Of a stretch of DNA of 64,000 nucleotides, positions 7,597 through 15,855 are shown piece by piece; within the stretch, counting starts at the first letter, position 1; each line of letters starts with the position of its first letter. The position numbers were made by a program, and so were the translations under genes. The stretch comes from JAZRYE01 sp045600585 (lineage in GTDB: Bacteria; Bacillota_I; Bacilli_A; RFN20; CAG-826), in contig JAZRYE010000018.1 in the NCBI GenBank assembly GCA_045600585.1, positions 36,365-100,364 on the forward strand, written 5' to 3'. The notes beneath the pieces are model-generated. The model made no database searches. It was not told where the DNA came from and saw only the letters and a list, made by a program, of their open reading frames with translations.

Positions 7597-9153
7597 ATGA
7601 ACAACAATCCATTAGTCCTTACAATTGATTTTGGTACACAGTCTGTTCGTACTTCTCTTTTTGATAAAAGCGGTAGCACAGTTGCGTTAATTAAAAAACC
7701 ATATGAACCTGCATATTTCTCTACACAAAAAGGATATGCGGAACAAAACGCTGATTTTTACTGGAGCTATTTAATTGCTTGCTTAAAGCAACTCACTTCT
7801 GAAAATGCAAATTTATTAGGAAACATTAAAGCAGCAACAATTACTGCTTTTAGAGATACATCAATACAATTAGACAAAGATCTCAAACCATTGAGACCAT
7901 GTATTTTATGGTTAGATCAAAGAATGGCGGAAGCTAAAGAAAAAATCCCATTGCTTCACAGATTTATTTTCTCTTTAGTTGGTATGAAAGAAGCTATTGT
8001 TCTTAATAGAAAAAGAACCATTGCCCATTGGTTAAAAGAAAATGAACCAGAAACATGGAAAAAGACTTATAAATACACAAGTTTATCCTCATATCTTGTT
8101 TATAAATTAACTGGTAATTTATGTGATTCATCATCTTCAATGACAGGTCATTACCCAATCAACTATCGAAAGAAAGTTTGGTATAAAGAAGGTGCACTTA
8201 AAGGAAGAATTTTCGGTGTACCTAATCGTATGCTTTGTGAATTAAAACAACCAGGTGAAGAACTTGGCATCATTTCTGACGCTATCGCGGAAGAATGTGG
8301 ATTACCAAAAGGCATTAAACTTATTGCTTCTGGAAGTGACAAAGCTTGTGAAACAATTGGACTTGGTGCACTTAGTAAAGATGTCGCTGCAGTATCTTAT
8401 GGAACAGCTTGTTCTATTGAAGTTAGCAATCAAAAATATCATGAACCTGAACCATTCTTACCTGCTTATCCAGCAGCAGTTCCTGGTTGGTACAACATGG
8501 AAGTACAAGTTTATAGAGGATATTGGATGTTAACATGGTTCTCTAAAGAATTTGCTTCTGAATTAATTGATGAAGCCAAGATTCAAAGAATGGCGGTTGA
8601 AGAAATTTTGAATAAAGACTTATCTCATATTCCTCCAGGAAGTGATGGCCTTGTATTACAACCTTATTGGGGACCAGGATTATCTCGTCCATTAGCTAAA
8701 GGATCTGTAATTGGCTTCTCTGATATTCATACTAGAGCACATCTATATCGTGCAATTATTGAAGGTATTGCCTATGCATTAAAAGAGGGTTTGCATTCAA
8801 TAGAAAAATCACAAAGACATCGTGTTCATTCTATTAAAATATCTGGTGGTGGATCTCAAAGCTCTGCAATATGTCAAATAACCGCAGATATATTCGGATT
8901 ACCTGTTTCACGTGTTCAAACTTATGAAACAACTTCTTTAGGTGCTGCTATATCATGTTTTACCTCAATTGGTGAGTATAGTAGTGTAGAAGAAGCAACG
9001 AATGCTATGTCGAGAGTCACAAAGACATTCCTACCAAATAAAGAGCATCAAAAGAGATATGAATATCTTTATAAAAAGGTATATTTAAAGATGTATCCAC
9101 AATTAAAAGATGTTTATAAAGATCTTAAAAAATACGACAACAAGGAATGGTAA
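7597..9153 (+). CDS. FGGY-family carbohydrate kinase
   Basis: ATP-dependent kinase of a sugar or polyol, with an actin-like fold. N-terminal phosphate loop TIDFGTQSVRTSLFD (residues 9-23), a GSDKACETIG segment near 245 with the catalytic-type Asp, SYGTA and SGGGSQSSAICQ as the C-terminal adenosine region. The 518-aa length fits xylulose, gluconate or glycerol kinases. The substrate cannot be read from sequence: no transporter, isomerase or regulator gene lies next to it. An SD (GGAGAA) supports the ATG. A 48-aa ORF follows after 2 nt and then a terminator, so the unit is bicistronic. Confidence 0.85.
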   Translation: MNNNPLVLTIDFGTQSVRTSLFDKSGSTVALIKKPYEPAYFSTQKGYAEQNADFYWSYLIACLKQLTSENANLLGNIKAATITAFRDTSIQLDKDLKPLRPCILWLDQRMAEAKEKIPLLHRFIFSLVGMKEAIVLNRKRTIAHWLKENEPETWKKTYKYTSLSSYLVYKLTGNLCDSSSSMTGHYPINYRKKVWYKEGALKGRIFGVPNRMLCELKQPGEELGIISDAIAEECGLPKGIKLIASGSDKACETIGLGALSKDVAAVSYGTACSIEVSNQKYHEPEPFLPAYPAAVPGWYNMEVQVYRGYWMLTWFSKEFASELIDEAKIQRMAVEEILNKDLSHIPPGSDGLVLQPYWGPGLSRPLAKGSVIGFSDIHTRAHLYRAIIEGIAYALKEGLHSIEKSQRHRVHSIKISGGGSQSSAICQITADIFGLPVSRVQTYETTSLGAAISCFTSIGEYSSVEEATNAMSRVTKTFLPNKEHQKRYEYLYKKVYLKMYPQLKDVYKDLKKYDNKEW

Positions 9154-9155
9154 TC

Positions 9156-9302
9156 ATGGAAGAAGAAAAGAAACCAGTCAAAAGAAGAAGACGTTCTAGA
9201 TATCTCACAGGCGAAGATATTGATATGTTTCGCGAAAGAGAAAGAGAAGAAAGAAGTCGTCGAGAAATACCAATCTGTGATAGAAATATTGATGGAGCCT
9301 AA
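9156..9302 (+). CDS. Small highly charged protein of unknown function (48 aa)
   Basis: ATG at 9156, 2 nt after the kinase stop, with AAGGA about 9 nt upstream inside the kinase gene; TAA at 9300-9302. The peptide starts MEEEKKPVKRRRRSRY and then has an acidic/arginine stretch (FREREREERSRRE) likely to be helical. No membrane segment or signal is seen. The good SD, tight coupling and the terminator placed just after its stop suggest a real gene. Function unknown; a nucleic-acid-binding or disordered peptide is possible, but that is only composition-based inference. Confidence 0.55.
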   Translation: MEEEKKPVKRRRRSRYLTGEDIDMFREREREERSRREIPICDRNIDGA

Positions 9303-9312
9303 TAAATATACA

Positions 9313-9346
9313 AGGAAGCGCTTAATAGGTTAAAAAGCGCTTTTCT
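9313..9346 (+). terminator. Terminator after the FGGY kinase unit
   Basis: AAGCGCTT (9316-9323) pairs with AAGCGCTT (9335-9342), followed by TTTTCTTTT. Confidence 0.8.
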
Positions 9347-9407
9347 TTTACAATTGTGAATGTGACAAGCGTAACAGAATGTAGACAGTAGTGGAGCAAA
9401 AATTACT

Positions 9408-9435
9408 TTGCTTTTTAAAACACTGACAATAAGAT
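9408..9435 (+). promoter_or_regulatory. Possible degV promoter
   Basis: TTGCTT (9408-9413), 16-nt spacer, TAAGAT (9430-9435); GAGGT follows before the ATG at 9461. Confidence 0.35.
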
Positions 9436-9460
9436 AGAAAGCAAGAAAGAGGTAAGCGTT

Positions 9461-10357
9461 ATGGCGAATTATCAATTATTTACTGACTCTAGCTGTGACC
9501 TCAGTACAGAAGTACGTAAGAACTTAAATATTGATTACTTACATTTTGGTATTGTTCTCGATGGCGAAGAAAAACCTGCTGATCTTGATTGGCAAGCATA
9601 TTCATATGATGAATTATATAATTGGCTCAAGGCTGGTAGAAAATTAAAAACCACTCAAGTTTCATATCCAGAAATCATGGAAAAATGCCGTCCATATTTA
9701 GAAAAAGGAATGGATATCATCTATGTCGGTTGTTCTAGTGCTTTAACTGGATCTGTTGGATTCTTTAATACAGTTAAACAAGAATTACTCGATGAATTCC
9801 CAGGAAGAAAAATTATTGGCATCGATTCTCTTGCAGCGAGCTGCACATTAGGTATGCTTGTTGTTGATGCAGCAAAGCAAAGAGATGCTGGATTATCTAT
9901 AGAAGAATTAGAAAAATGGGTAGAAGACCATAAATTCCGTTACAACCAATGGTGCACAGTCGAAACTCTTAAATACTTAAAAGAAGCGGGAAGAGTTAAA
10001 GCTGGCGCTGCTTTCTTTGGTGATATCATCGGTGTTAAACCTATCGTTATTTCTGATAGAAAAGGTAATAACTTAGCAATTACAAAAGAACGTGGTTCTA
10101 AGAAAGCATTAAATGCAATTTTTGAAGGCGTCAAAAATACAATTCATAAAGACGAATGCGATGTTGTTTTTGTTGCTGATGGTGATAACAAAGATGCCGC
10201 AGATGCTCTTGAAAAGAGATTTGTTGAAGAACTTGGCGTTAAAGTTGTAAGAGAAAAGATTGGACCAATTGTCGGTATTACATGTGGCCCTGGCGTTATC
10301 GCTGCTTTCTGTTATGGCGAAGAAGTCACTAGATTCGAAGGCGACGGAATTAAATAA
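9461..10357 (+). CDS. DegV family protein (FakB-type fatty acid-binding protein)
   Basis: DegV proteins bind a fatty acid and present it to the kinase FakA for incorporation into phospholipid. The 298-aa length and motifs fit: TDSSCDLS (residues 7-14), TTQVSYPEIMEKC, the S-S-L/T type binding turn GCSSALTGSV, LAASCTLGMLV and a C-terminal GPIVGITCGPGVIAAFCYG that resembles the family's usual GPVIGxHxGPGxxG loop. GAGGT precedes the ATG. Monocistronic between two terminators. FakA is not in the window. The exact lipid preference cannot be read. Confidence 0.88.
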   Translation: MANYQLFTDSSCDLSTEVRKNLNIDYLHFGIVLDGEEKPADLDWQAYSYDELYNWLKAGRKLKTTQVSYPEIMEKCRPYLEKGMDIIYVGCSSALTGSVGFFNTVKQELLDEFPGRKIIGIDSLAASCTLGMLVVDAAKQRDAGLSIEELEKWVEDHKFRYNQWCTVETLKYLKEAGRVKAGAAFFGDIIGVKPIVISDRKGNNLAITKERGSKKALNAIFEGVKNTIHKDECDVVFVADGDNKDAADALEKRFVEELGVKVVREKIGPIVGITCGPGVIAAFCYGEEVTRFEGDGIK

Positions 10358-10376
10358 GCATTAATTATTTGAAAAC

Positions 10377-10403
10377 AAGATGGCGTTATCGGCCATCTTT
10401 TTT
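10377..10403 (+). terminator. Terminator after the degV gene
   Basis: AAGATGGC / GCCATCTT stem with a 7-nt loop and a T tract to 10403. Confidence 0.85.
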
Positions 10404-10471
10404 CATGCTCCATAAAGTGTTAATTAACTTTTACACAATATGATTTGTAATGATTTTACCCATACGTATAC

Positions 10472-10519
10472 GCATTTTTTCGCGAATCAATGCATTTTTC
10501 GTGCCTAAAATGATATAAT
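10472..10519 (+). promoter_or_regulatory. Promoter of the EAL gene with two direct repeats
   Basis: Extended -10 TGA-TATAAT (TATAAT 10514-10519), no clear -35. Directly upstream are two near-identical direct repeats, GCATTTTTTCGCG (10472-10484) and GCATTTTTCGTG (10492-10503), 20 bp apart, i.e. on the same helix face. They cover the expected -35 region, so a regulator site is plausible. Confidence 0.45.
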
Positions 10520-10552
10520 AAAATATCCTAAATCTTACATGAGGTCATATCT

Positions 10553-12628
10553 ATGATTAATCCCCCAGAATTCGAGTACATCGAGTTATTTGAACAAGAA
10601 GCCATGAAGGAAGAAAGCAAACACTTTTCTAATATTTTCCGTTTGGACATTGAAAGAAATAAATTGTACCCATATCGTTTAAGCGATTTTCTTAAAGGGC
10701 ATTATAAAGATCGTCTTTATTCAATTCTTGATTATCGTCAAATGTTATTATCTTTTGTTCTTGAAAGAGTTGAAGAAAGCGAACGAGATAATATGATTCA
10801 AAAGCTTTTACCAGAAAGACTTTCTTCATATCTCAAAGAAAACAATGAACTTGAAATATTCTTTAGTGAGGCAAGAGAAGAACAAATATTCTTTGATCGC
10901 TTGATTATTAAACGTTTAGGTGACTCAACTTCTGAATGCTTTGTTGGTATTGAATCAAGCATTAAAGAACCGATATCTCGTAAAAAATATCACCTCTTTG
11001 ATAAAAATGTTGTACTTGTCGGATCTAAGGACGAGAAGTTAAACGAACTTTTAAGAAATAAGTATGTTTTATTTGAAGTTAATACATTAGAAGAAGCTAT
11101 TGATGAAATAAACAATAACCACGATCATATTACAGTTGTTTTTATTGGAAATAACATTTCTGAAGCAGACTCTATTTCATTGTTGAAATATGTAAAAAAT
11201 AACGATGTTTTAAAATTCATCCCGGTAATTATGTCTCTTCTTCCTGAATGGGAAAATTCAGAAGCTGATTTATTTAAATTAGGTGCCTCTGAAGTTATAT
11301 ATGCACCTTATTGCTATGATGTGGCTTTAACTCGTTTAAATGCGGTCATATCACATCGTGAAGTTAAAGAAATAATTAAGGCTACTGAAAAAGATCCTGC
11401 TACAGGATTCTTATCTCGTGACTTCTTTTTCCAATATTCAAGAAGAACTCTTCATGCACAAAAGAATAAAGAATATTACTTTGTTATTGTTGAAATTGAT
11501 AATTTCCAAGTACATTTAGATAAATATACTGAAATAGTTGGCGATCTTATTCTTAAACACGTCGCTACAGTTATTGAGAACAACGTTCAAGATATTGTTC
11601 ACATTGGAAGAATTAGTGATGATCAGATTGCCTTCTTAAGAGAAGCCAAGCCTTTTGATGATCATAATAATCTTATTGAAGCTGTTAAAGAAAATTCGCC
11701 TATCCCAAATTTAGCAATTAAGGTCGCTGTATCTACAACTAAAACAAGTAGATCAATAAAAATCTTATCTAAGGATGCTGAAATTGCCTTGTCAAAGATT
11801 AAACAACAATATGGTGTTTCTATTGCTGTTTATAACGAATCAATGGAACTTGAAAAGCAAAAAGAATTACGTATTTTAAGTTCGATGGAAGCAGCGTTAG
11901 AAAAAGGACAATTCTCAATTTATTATCAACCTAAATTTGAAGCTGCCACCGGAAAGATATGTGGAGCAGAAGCCTTAGTTAGATGGATGCATCCAGAATA
12001 TGGTTTTATGAACCCTAATGATTTCATTCCTTTATTTGAAAGAGTTGGATTTATTAGAGGACTTGATAGATTTATATTTGCTCGCGTTTGCCAAGATATT
12101 GTTAGATGGAAAACAATGGGTTTTGAACTTATTCCTATCTCTGTTAACTTATCAAGACGCGATTTTGAAACCGGAGACTTGGCTGATTGGATTTTAAATT
12201 TGCTTGATACAATGGGTATTCCACATAATTTAATCCATACTGAAATCACTGAATCAGCGTATACGTATAACCCAGAATTAATCGCATCAAGTGTTGAAAA
12301 ATTACATGATAATGGAGTAGTAATCGAATTAGATGACTTTGGTATTGGTTATTCATCCTTAACAATGCTTAATAGAATGCCAATCGATATTCTAAAAATC
12401 GAAAAAGAAATTGTTCAACAAGACAAATGTGATGGAACTAGAAGTATCTTAGATTTCTGTGTTGTTCTTGCTAAGGTAGCAGGATATCAAACAGTTGTTG
12501 AAGGTATTGAAAATGAAACTCAATTGAATCGTGTAAGAAAACTTGGATGTAATTATGTTCAGGGGTTCTTATATTCAAGACCTATTCCTGTTGGTGAATT
12601 CGAGATATTTTGGAAAACACATTTATAA
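10553..12628 (+). CDS. EAL-domain c-di-GMP phosphodiesterase with degenerate receiver and GGDEF domains
   Basis: 691 aa, no membrane segments. About 150-265 has a receiver-like fold, but the acidic pocket and phospho-acceptor Asp are lost (VVLVGSKDE, VVFIGNN) and the usual K-P is A-P. About 280-415 is a GGDEF domain whose signature is RISDDQIA instead of GGDEF, so cyclase activity is not expected. About 445-690 is an EAL domain that keeps AEALVRW, the NLS Asn, TEITES, ELDDFGIGYSSL, LKIE, VVEGIE and QGFLYSRP; the one change is E for D in the usual LKID. It probably hydrolyses c-di-GMP to pGpG, with the upstream domains acting as sensors. SD GAGGT. Monocistronic. Confidence 0.9.
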   Translation: MINPPEFEYIELFEQEAMKEESKHFSNIFRLDIERNKLYPYRLSDFLKGHYKDRLYSILDYRQMLLSFVLERVEESERDNMIQKLLPERLSSYLKENNELEIFFSEAREEQIFFDRLIIKRLGDSTSECFVGIESSIKEPISRKKYHLFDKNVVLVGSKDEKLNELLRNKYVLFEVNTLEEAIDEINNNHDHITVVFIGNNISEADSISLLKYVKNNDVLKFIPVIMSLLPEWENSEADLFKLGASEVIYAPYCYDVALTRLNAVISHREVKEIIKATEKDPATGFLSRDFFFQYSRRTLHAQKNKEYYFVIVEIDNFQVHLDKYTEIVGDLILKHVATVIENNVQDIVHIGRISDDQIAFLREAKPFDDHNNLIEAVKENSPIPNLAIKVAVSTTKTSRSIKILSKDAEIALSKIKQQYGVSIAVYNESMELEKQKELRILSSMEAALEKGQFSIYYQPKFEAATGKICGAEALVRWMHPEYGFMNPNDFIPLFERVGFIRGLDRFIFARVCQDIVRWKTMGFELIPISVNLSRRDFETGDLADWILNLLDTMGIPHNLIHTEITESAYTYNPELIASSVEKLHDNGVVIELDDFGIGYSSLTMLNRMPIDILKIEKEIVQQDKCDGTRSILDFCVVLAKVAGYQTVVEGIENETQLNRVRKLGCNYVQGFLYSRPIPVGEFEIFWKTHL

Positions 12629-12703
12629 TCTTTGTTATTCAAGGAGAGTAATATACTCCCTTTCAATATTTAGCTTAGTGATTTATAATAAAGTTACTTG
12701 GTG

Positions 12704-12746
12704 GTGATTGTTGAGATTTGCTATCTCAGCGATCACTTTTTCTTTT
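12704..12746 (+). terminator. Strong terminator downstream of the EAL gene
   Basis: Fourteen-bp stem (12704-12717 with 12723-12736, two G-U pairs), 5-nt loop, then TTTTTCTTTT. It lies 75 nt after the stop; a weaker hairpin without a T tract is at about 12641-12663. Confidence 0.85.
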
Positions 12747-12859
12747 CAACCAAGAGAATAATCAATACCAAAATGATAATGACGTATTCCATATAACTCA
12801 AATTTCACAAAAGCTACATCTACTAGGTTTCCTTTACCCTCCCTGAATTTAGGTTGCAT
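12746..12859 (-). CDS. Possible 37-aa ORF in the 12.63-12.99 kb intergenic region
   Basis: Minus-strand ATG at 12859 with an AGGGGG SD 8 nt upstream and a TGA at 12746-12748. The peptide begins MQPKFREGKGNLVDV and ends in an aromatic-rich stretch. No family is recognised. The region between the terminators at 12704-12746 and 12944-12973 otherwise has only a CCCTA/TAGGG hairpin near 12868-12888. It may instead be a small RNA or a gene remnant. Confidence 0.22.
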   Translation of the reverse strand: MQPKFREGKGNLVDVAFVKFELYGIRHYHFGIDYSLG

Positions 12860-12943
12860 AGTTTATGCCCCCTACTTTATTAATAGGGAGAAAAATCGAA
12901 ATCTTTCCAAAAAATAATGAAAAATGTTTAGTTTTGTAAAAAT

Positions 12944-12973
12944 AAAAGTACTTCTAATTGAAGTGCTTTTTTT
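12944..12973 (+). terminator. Terminator upstream of the ATP-grasp gene
   Basis: Eleven-bp stem AAAAGTACTTC (12944-12954) with GAAGTGCTTTT (12960-12970), one G-U pair, 5-nt loop, T tract to 12973. The preceding EAL gene already has a terminator at 12704, so this one may end a separate short transcript. Confidence 0.75.
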
Positions 12974-12985
12974 AAATGTTATTAT
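12958..12985 (+). promoter_or_regulatory. Promoter of the ATP-grasp gene, inside the terminator (candidate leaderless)
   Basis: TTGAAG (12958-12963) in the loop and 3' arm of the hairpin, 16-nt spacer, extended -10 TGT-TATTAT (12980-12985), then 6 nt to the ATG at 12992. No SD. Confidence 0.55.
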
Positions 12986-12991
12986 TAATAC

Positions 12992-13882
12992 ATGCACGGA
13001 ATAATTATTACAAATCAAGAAATTGGACATAACGCATACAAAATTGATAGATTCAAAGAAGAATTTATTAAGAAAAACATTACATTAGACGTAAAAACTA
13101 ATGACGGAACCTTAGCTTGTATTGAAAATGGTTCAATTAGAATTAATTTACCTAAATGTGATTTTATTCTTTATTTAGATAAAGATATTTATTTAGCAAG
13201 AATGCTTGAAAAAAACGGATATCGTTTATTTAATCATGCAGATTTTATTAAACTTTGCGATGATAAAATTCTTACATTTATCGCTTGTTCTAACTTAAAT
13301 ATTAGAATGCCAAAGACAATTGCAGGTCCATTAGTGTATTCTTCTTTAAAAGAATCCAATTTTATTTTTTTAACTAAAGTTGAAAAAGAACTTGGCTATC
13401 CAATGATTGTTAAAAAGGTGTATGGGTCATTAGGTGAAGGTGTATATCTTGTTCATAATTTTGAAGAATTGAAAAATACATATAAAAGCATCGCGCATGA
13501 TCCATTACTTTTCCAAGAATATATAGAAACATCAAAAGGTAAATCATTACGAATTATGGTAATTGATGGCAAGGTCGTCGGCGGATTTATTCGTTATAAT
13601 CACGTCGATTTTAGAAGCAACTTTGGCGATACCGCGGATGGGAAAACACTTACAAACAAGGACATCTATTTCTCATTCGCCCAAGATATAGCAGATAAAC
13701 TTAATATAGAATATGCAGGAATTGATCTTCTTGTTGATAAAGATGAACGGCCAATTCTATGCGAAATAAATAGCAACGCTTTCTTTGAAGAATTTGAAAA
13801 AGTGACAGGCATAAATGTCGCTGAAAAGGTTGTTGAATTAGTTATCAAAAAGATGAACGGAAAGGAGATTGAACATGAATAA
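12992..13882 (+). CDS. RimK-like ATP-grasp ligase
   Basis: A 296-aa ATP-grasp enzyme of the RimK / LysX / tetrahydromethanopterin ligase type, which joins an amino acid (often glutamate) to a carboxylate. ATP-binding motifs: YPMIVKKVYGSLGEGVYLV (the lysine and glycine-rich loop), LLFQEYIETSKGKSLRIMVI, and the metal-binding end RPILCEINSNAFFEEFE. The true substrate is unknown; the gene overlaps the following RluD-type synthase by 8 nt, so the two are translationally coupled. RimK modifies ribosomal protein S6, and an rRNA-modifying neighbour makes a ribosome-related role conceivable, but that is inference. Confidence 0.8.
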   Translation: MHGIIITNQEIGHNAYKIDRFKEEFIKKNITLDVKTNDGTLACIENGSIRINLPKCDFILYLDKDIYLARMLEKNGYRLFNHADFIKLCDDKILTFIACSNLNIRMPKTIAGPLVYSSLKESNFIFLTKVEKELGYPMIVKKVYGSLGEGVYLVHNFEELKNTYKSIAHDPLLFQEYIETSKGKSLRIMVIDGKVVGGFIRYNHVDFRSNFGDTADGKTLTNKDIYFSFAQDIADKLNIEYAGIDLLVDKDERPILCEINSNAFFEEFEKVTGINVAEKVVELVIKKMNGKEIEHE

Positions 13883-14822
13883 AAACGTAAATAAAAATAA
13901 AGCAAAAATAACTGATTATAAAAGGGATAAAAATTATAAAAATCTCAAACAATATCCAGTCAAAAAAGAATGCGAATTATTAGAATTTTTATTAGAAACT
14001 TTTAAAGGACAATCTCGTAATTCTGTTAAATCTTTATTAGGCTCTCATCGTGTATCTATTGATGGGGCGCCTGTTACTCAATTTAATTTCAAACTTTATC
14101 CTGGTGATACAGTTATCATTTCTACTTCACCAATTAGAAAGAAAACAAGAAGTAGATTACCAATCATTTATGAAGATGATGAAATCATCGTCATTAATAA
14201 GCCATCTGGCCTTCTTTCTATTGCTACTGATAAAGAAAAAGGTTCAACAGCGTATAGAATGCTTTCTGATTATGTTCAGCAAAAAGATAAACATAATAGA
14301 ATTTTTGTTGTTCATAGATTAGATGAAGATACTTCTGGAGTTTTAATGGTTGCTAAGAATCCAATTATTCAAAAAGCATTGCAAGATAATTGGAATGATA
14401 TAGTTACTAAACGTGGCTATTATGCGGTTGTTGAAGGACATATGGAACAACCACAAGGAACATACAAATCATATTTGAAAAAGAACGCTCAAAATATGAT
14501 GTACTCATCTAAAAAAGCAGGCGATGGTCAATTCTCTATTACCCATTACAAAGTAATTAAAGAAATTGAAGAATATTCATTATTAGATGTAAACATCGAC
14601 ACCGGTAGAAAGAATCAAATTCGTGTTCATTTGGGCGAACATGGCCATTACATTGTCGGAGACGATAAATATGGCGAACCAAAAAACCCAATGGGTAGAT
14701 TAGGTTTACACGCATATGCATTAGAACTAACTCATCCTATTTCTGGCAAAAAGATGAAGTTTGTTGCTCCAACTCCAAAAGATTTCACAGATATGTTTGG
14801 AAGTTTTAAAAATAATCTTTAA
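13875..14822 (+). CDS. RluA/RluD-family rRNA pseudouridine synthase
   Basis: Converts specific uridines to pseudouridine in RNA, most likely 23S rRNA. N-terminal S4 RNA-binding domain (about residues 35-95: RNSVKSLLGSHRVSIDG), then the catalytic motif HRLDEDTSGV near 146 with the active-site Asp. Later family motifs are TGRKNQIRVHL and GDDKYG. 315 aa from the ATG at 13875, which has GGAG about 9 nt upstream; a TTG at 13869 is the only upstream alternative. The target site (for example U955/2504/2580 or U1911/1915/1917 type) cannot be assigned by eye. Confidence 0.9.
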   Translation: MNKNVNKNKAKITDYKRDKNYKNLKQYPVKKECELLEFLLETFKGQSRNSVKSLLGSHRVSIDGAPVTQFNFKLYPGDTVIISTSPIRKKTRSRLPIIYEDDEIIVINKPSGLLSIATDKEKGSTAYRMLSDYVQQKDKHNRIFVVHRLDEDTSGVLMVAKNPIIQKALQDNWNDIVTKRGYYAVVEGHMEQPQGTYKSYLKKNAQNMMYSSKKAGDGQFSITHYKVIKEIEEYSLLDVNIDTGRKNQIRVHLGEHGHYIVGDDKYGEPKNPMGRLGLHAYALELTHPISGKKMKFVAPTPKDFTDMFGSFKNNL

Positions 14823-14825
14823 TAT
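14797..14825 (+). promoter_or_regulatory. Candidate promoter of the TrkA-C membrane gene (leaderless geometry)
   Basis: TTGGAA (14797-14802), 17-nt spacer, TAATAT (14820-14825), 6 nt, ATG at 14832. It lies inside the end of the preceding gene. No SD precedes the ATG. Confidence 0.4.
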
Positions 14826-14831
14826 TTATAT

Positions 14832-15821
14832 ATGGCATCAGTATCAGTTATTCTCATTTTAGGTTTCATCATTGTCTACTTCATTATGATAGAAACCTTT
14901 AGTGTGCTTTTTAGAATTTCTGGCTTAACAAAAGAAAAATCATTATTTCAAACCATTTCATTATTAACAAACGCCGGCTTTACTACAAATGAATCAGAAG
15001 TAGTAGTGGCGAATAGATTTAGAAGAAGAGTTGCTGTTTCTGCGATGGTTACCGGTAACGTATTCTCTGTTTTAATTATTTCCCTTGTTCTTAACTTATT
15101 ACTTAATGTTAGCTATGGCGAAAAAGAAGAAAACTTCTTAATTGTTACCCTTATCGCGTTTGGAGTGTTCTTAGTTGTTGTCATTCTTTTAAGACTACCA
15201 TTTATTAAGAATCCTTTTGATAAAGCGATTGAAAAAATCGCTATCAAAATGATGAAAAAGACCAACGCTGAAAACACATTAACTTTATTAGATAACTATG
15301 GACATGGCTTATCTATTTATCAAATTGTAATTAATACCGTTCCTGCAATATTAGTTGATACAAGCTTATTCAAATCTCGTATCAAAGATTTATATAACAT
15401 TAATATTCTTGTTTTAAGAAGAAAAAGTAAGGTAGTTGAAGTAACTAAAGACACAATGCTTCAACCAAACGATATCATTACAGTCTTTGGTTCATCTCAA
15501 AATATTAAAGATGTATTCAAATCTAAACTTAAAGGCGATGCAAAAGCTTTACTTGATGTCTCTGGAGAAGAAAACATTATTGATTTAATTGATAATTATG
15601 GCGAAGACGCAATGGTTACAATTCAAATCAAAAAACTCCCAGAATTATTAAAAGACAAGCCTCTATTTGAATCAGGCTTAAAAGACAAAAACCGCATTAA
15701 TGTTATGATTATTAAGCGCAATGACAACCCAATAGAAATTGTCAAAGACACAGTTGTTGAAGTTGGAGATACAATTACAGTCTTTGGTCCATATAAGACA
15801 ATTAAAGATTTATTTAAATAA
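14832..15821 (+). CDS. Membrane protein with two RCK_C (TrkA-C) domains
   Basis: 329 aa. Hydrophobic segments at about 3-25, 68-92 and 100-122, then two cytosolic RCK_C-like domains at about 156-235 and 247-329; both end in the same strand-turn pattern (D-I/T-I-T-V-F-G). Between the first two membrane segments is SLFQTISLLTNAGFTTNESE, which resembles the pore-loop and filter region of Ktr/Trk potassium transporters, but only one such loop is present. RCK_C domains bind small ligands, often c-di-AMP in Bacillota. The role is probably ion or osmotic regulation; transport is not shown. It seems an uncharacterised family. Confidence 0.7.
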   Translation: MASVSVILILGFIIVYFIMIETFSVLFRISGLTKEKSLFQTISLLTNAGFTTNESEVVVANRFRRRVAVSAMVTGNVFSVLIISLVLNLLLNVSYGEKEENFLIVTLIAFGVFLVVVILLRLPFIKNPFDKAIEKIAIKMMKKTNAENTLTLLDNYGHGLSIYQIVINTVPAILVDTSLFKSRIKDLYNINILVLRRKSKVVEVTKDTMLQPNDIITVFGSSQNIKDVFKSKLKGDAKALLDVSGEENIIDLIDNYGEDAMVTIQIKKLPELLKDKPLFESGLKDKNRINVMIIKRNDNPIEIVKDTVVEVGDTITVFGPYKTIKDLFK

Positions 15822-15825
15822 GACA

Positions 15826-15855
15826 ATAAAAAAGCCCTATAAAATTGGGCTTATT
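15826..15855. terminator. Bidirectional terminator between the TrkA-C gene and typA
   Basis: AAGCCC (15832-15837) pairs with GGGCTT (15847-15852). The minus strand, serving typA, has the better T tract. Confidence 0.75.
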
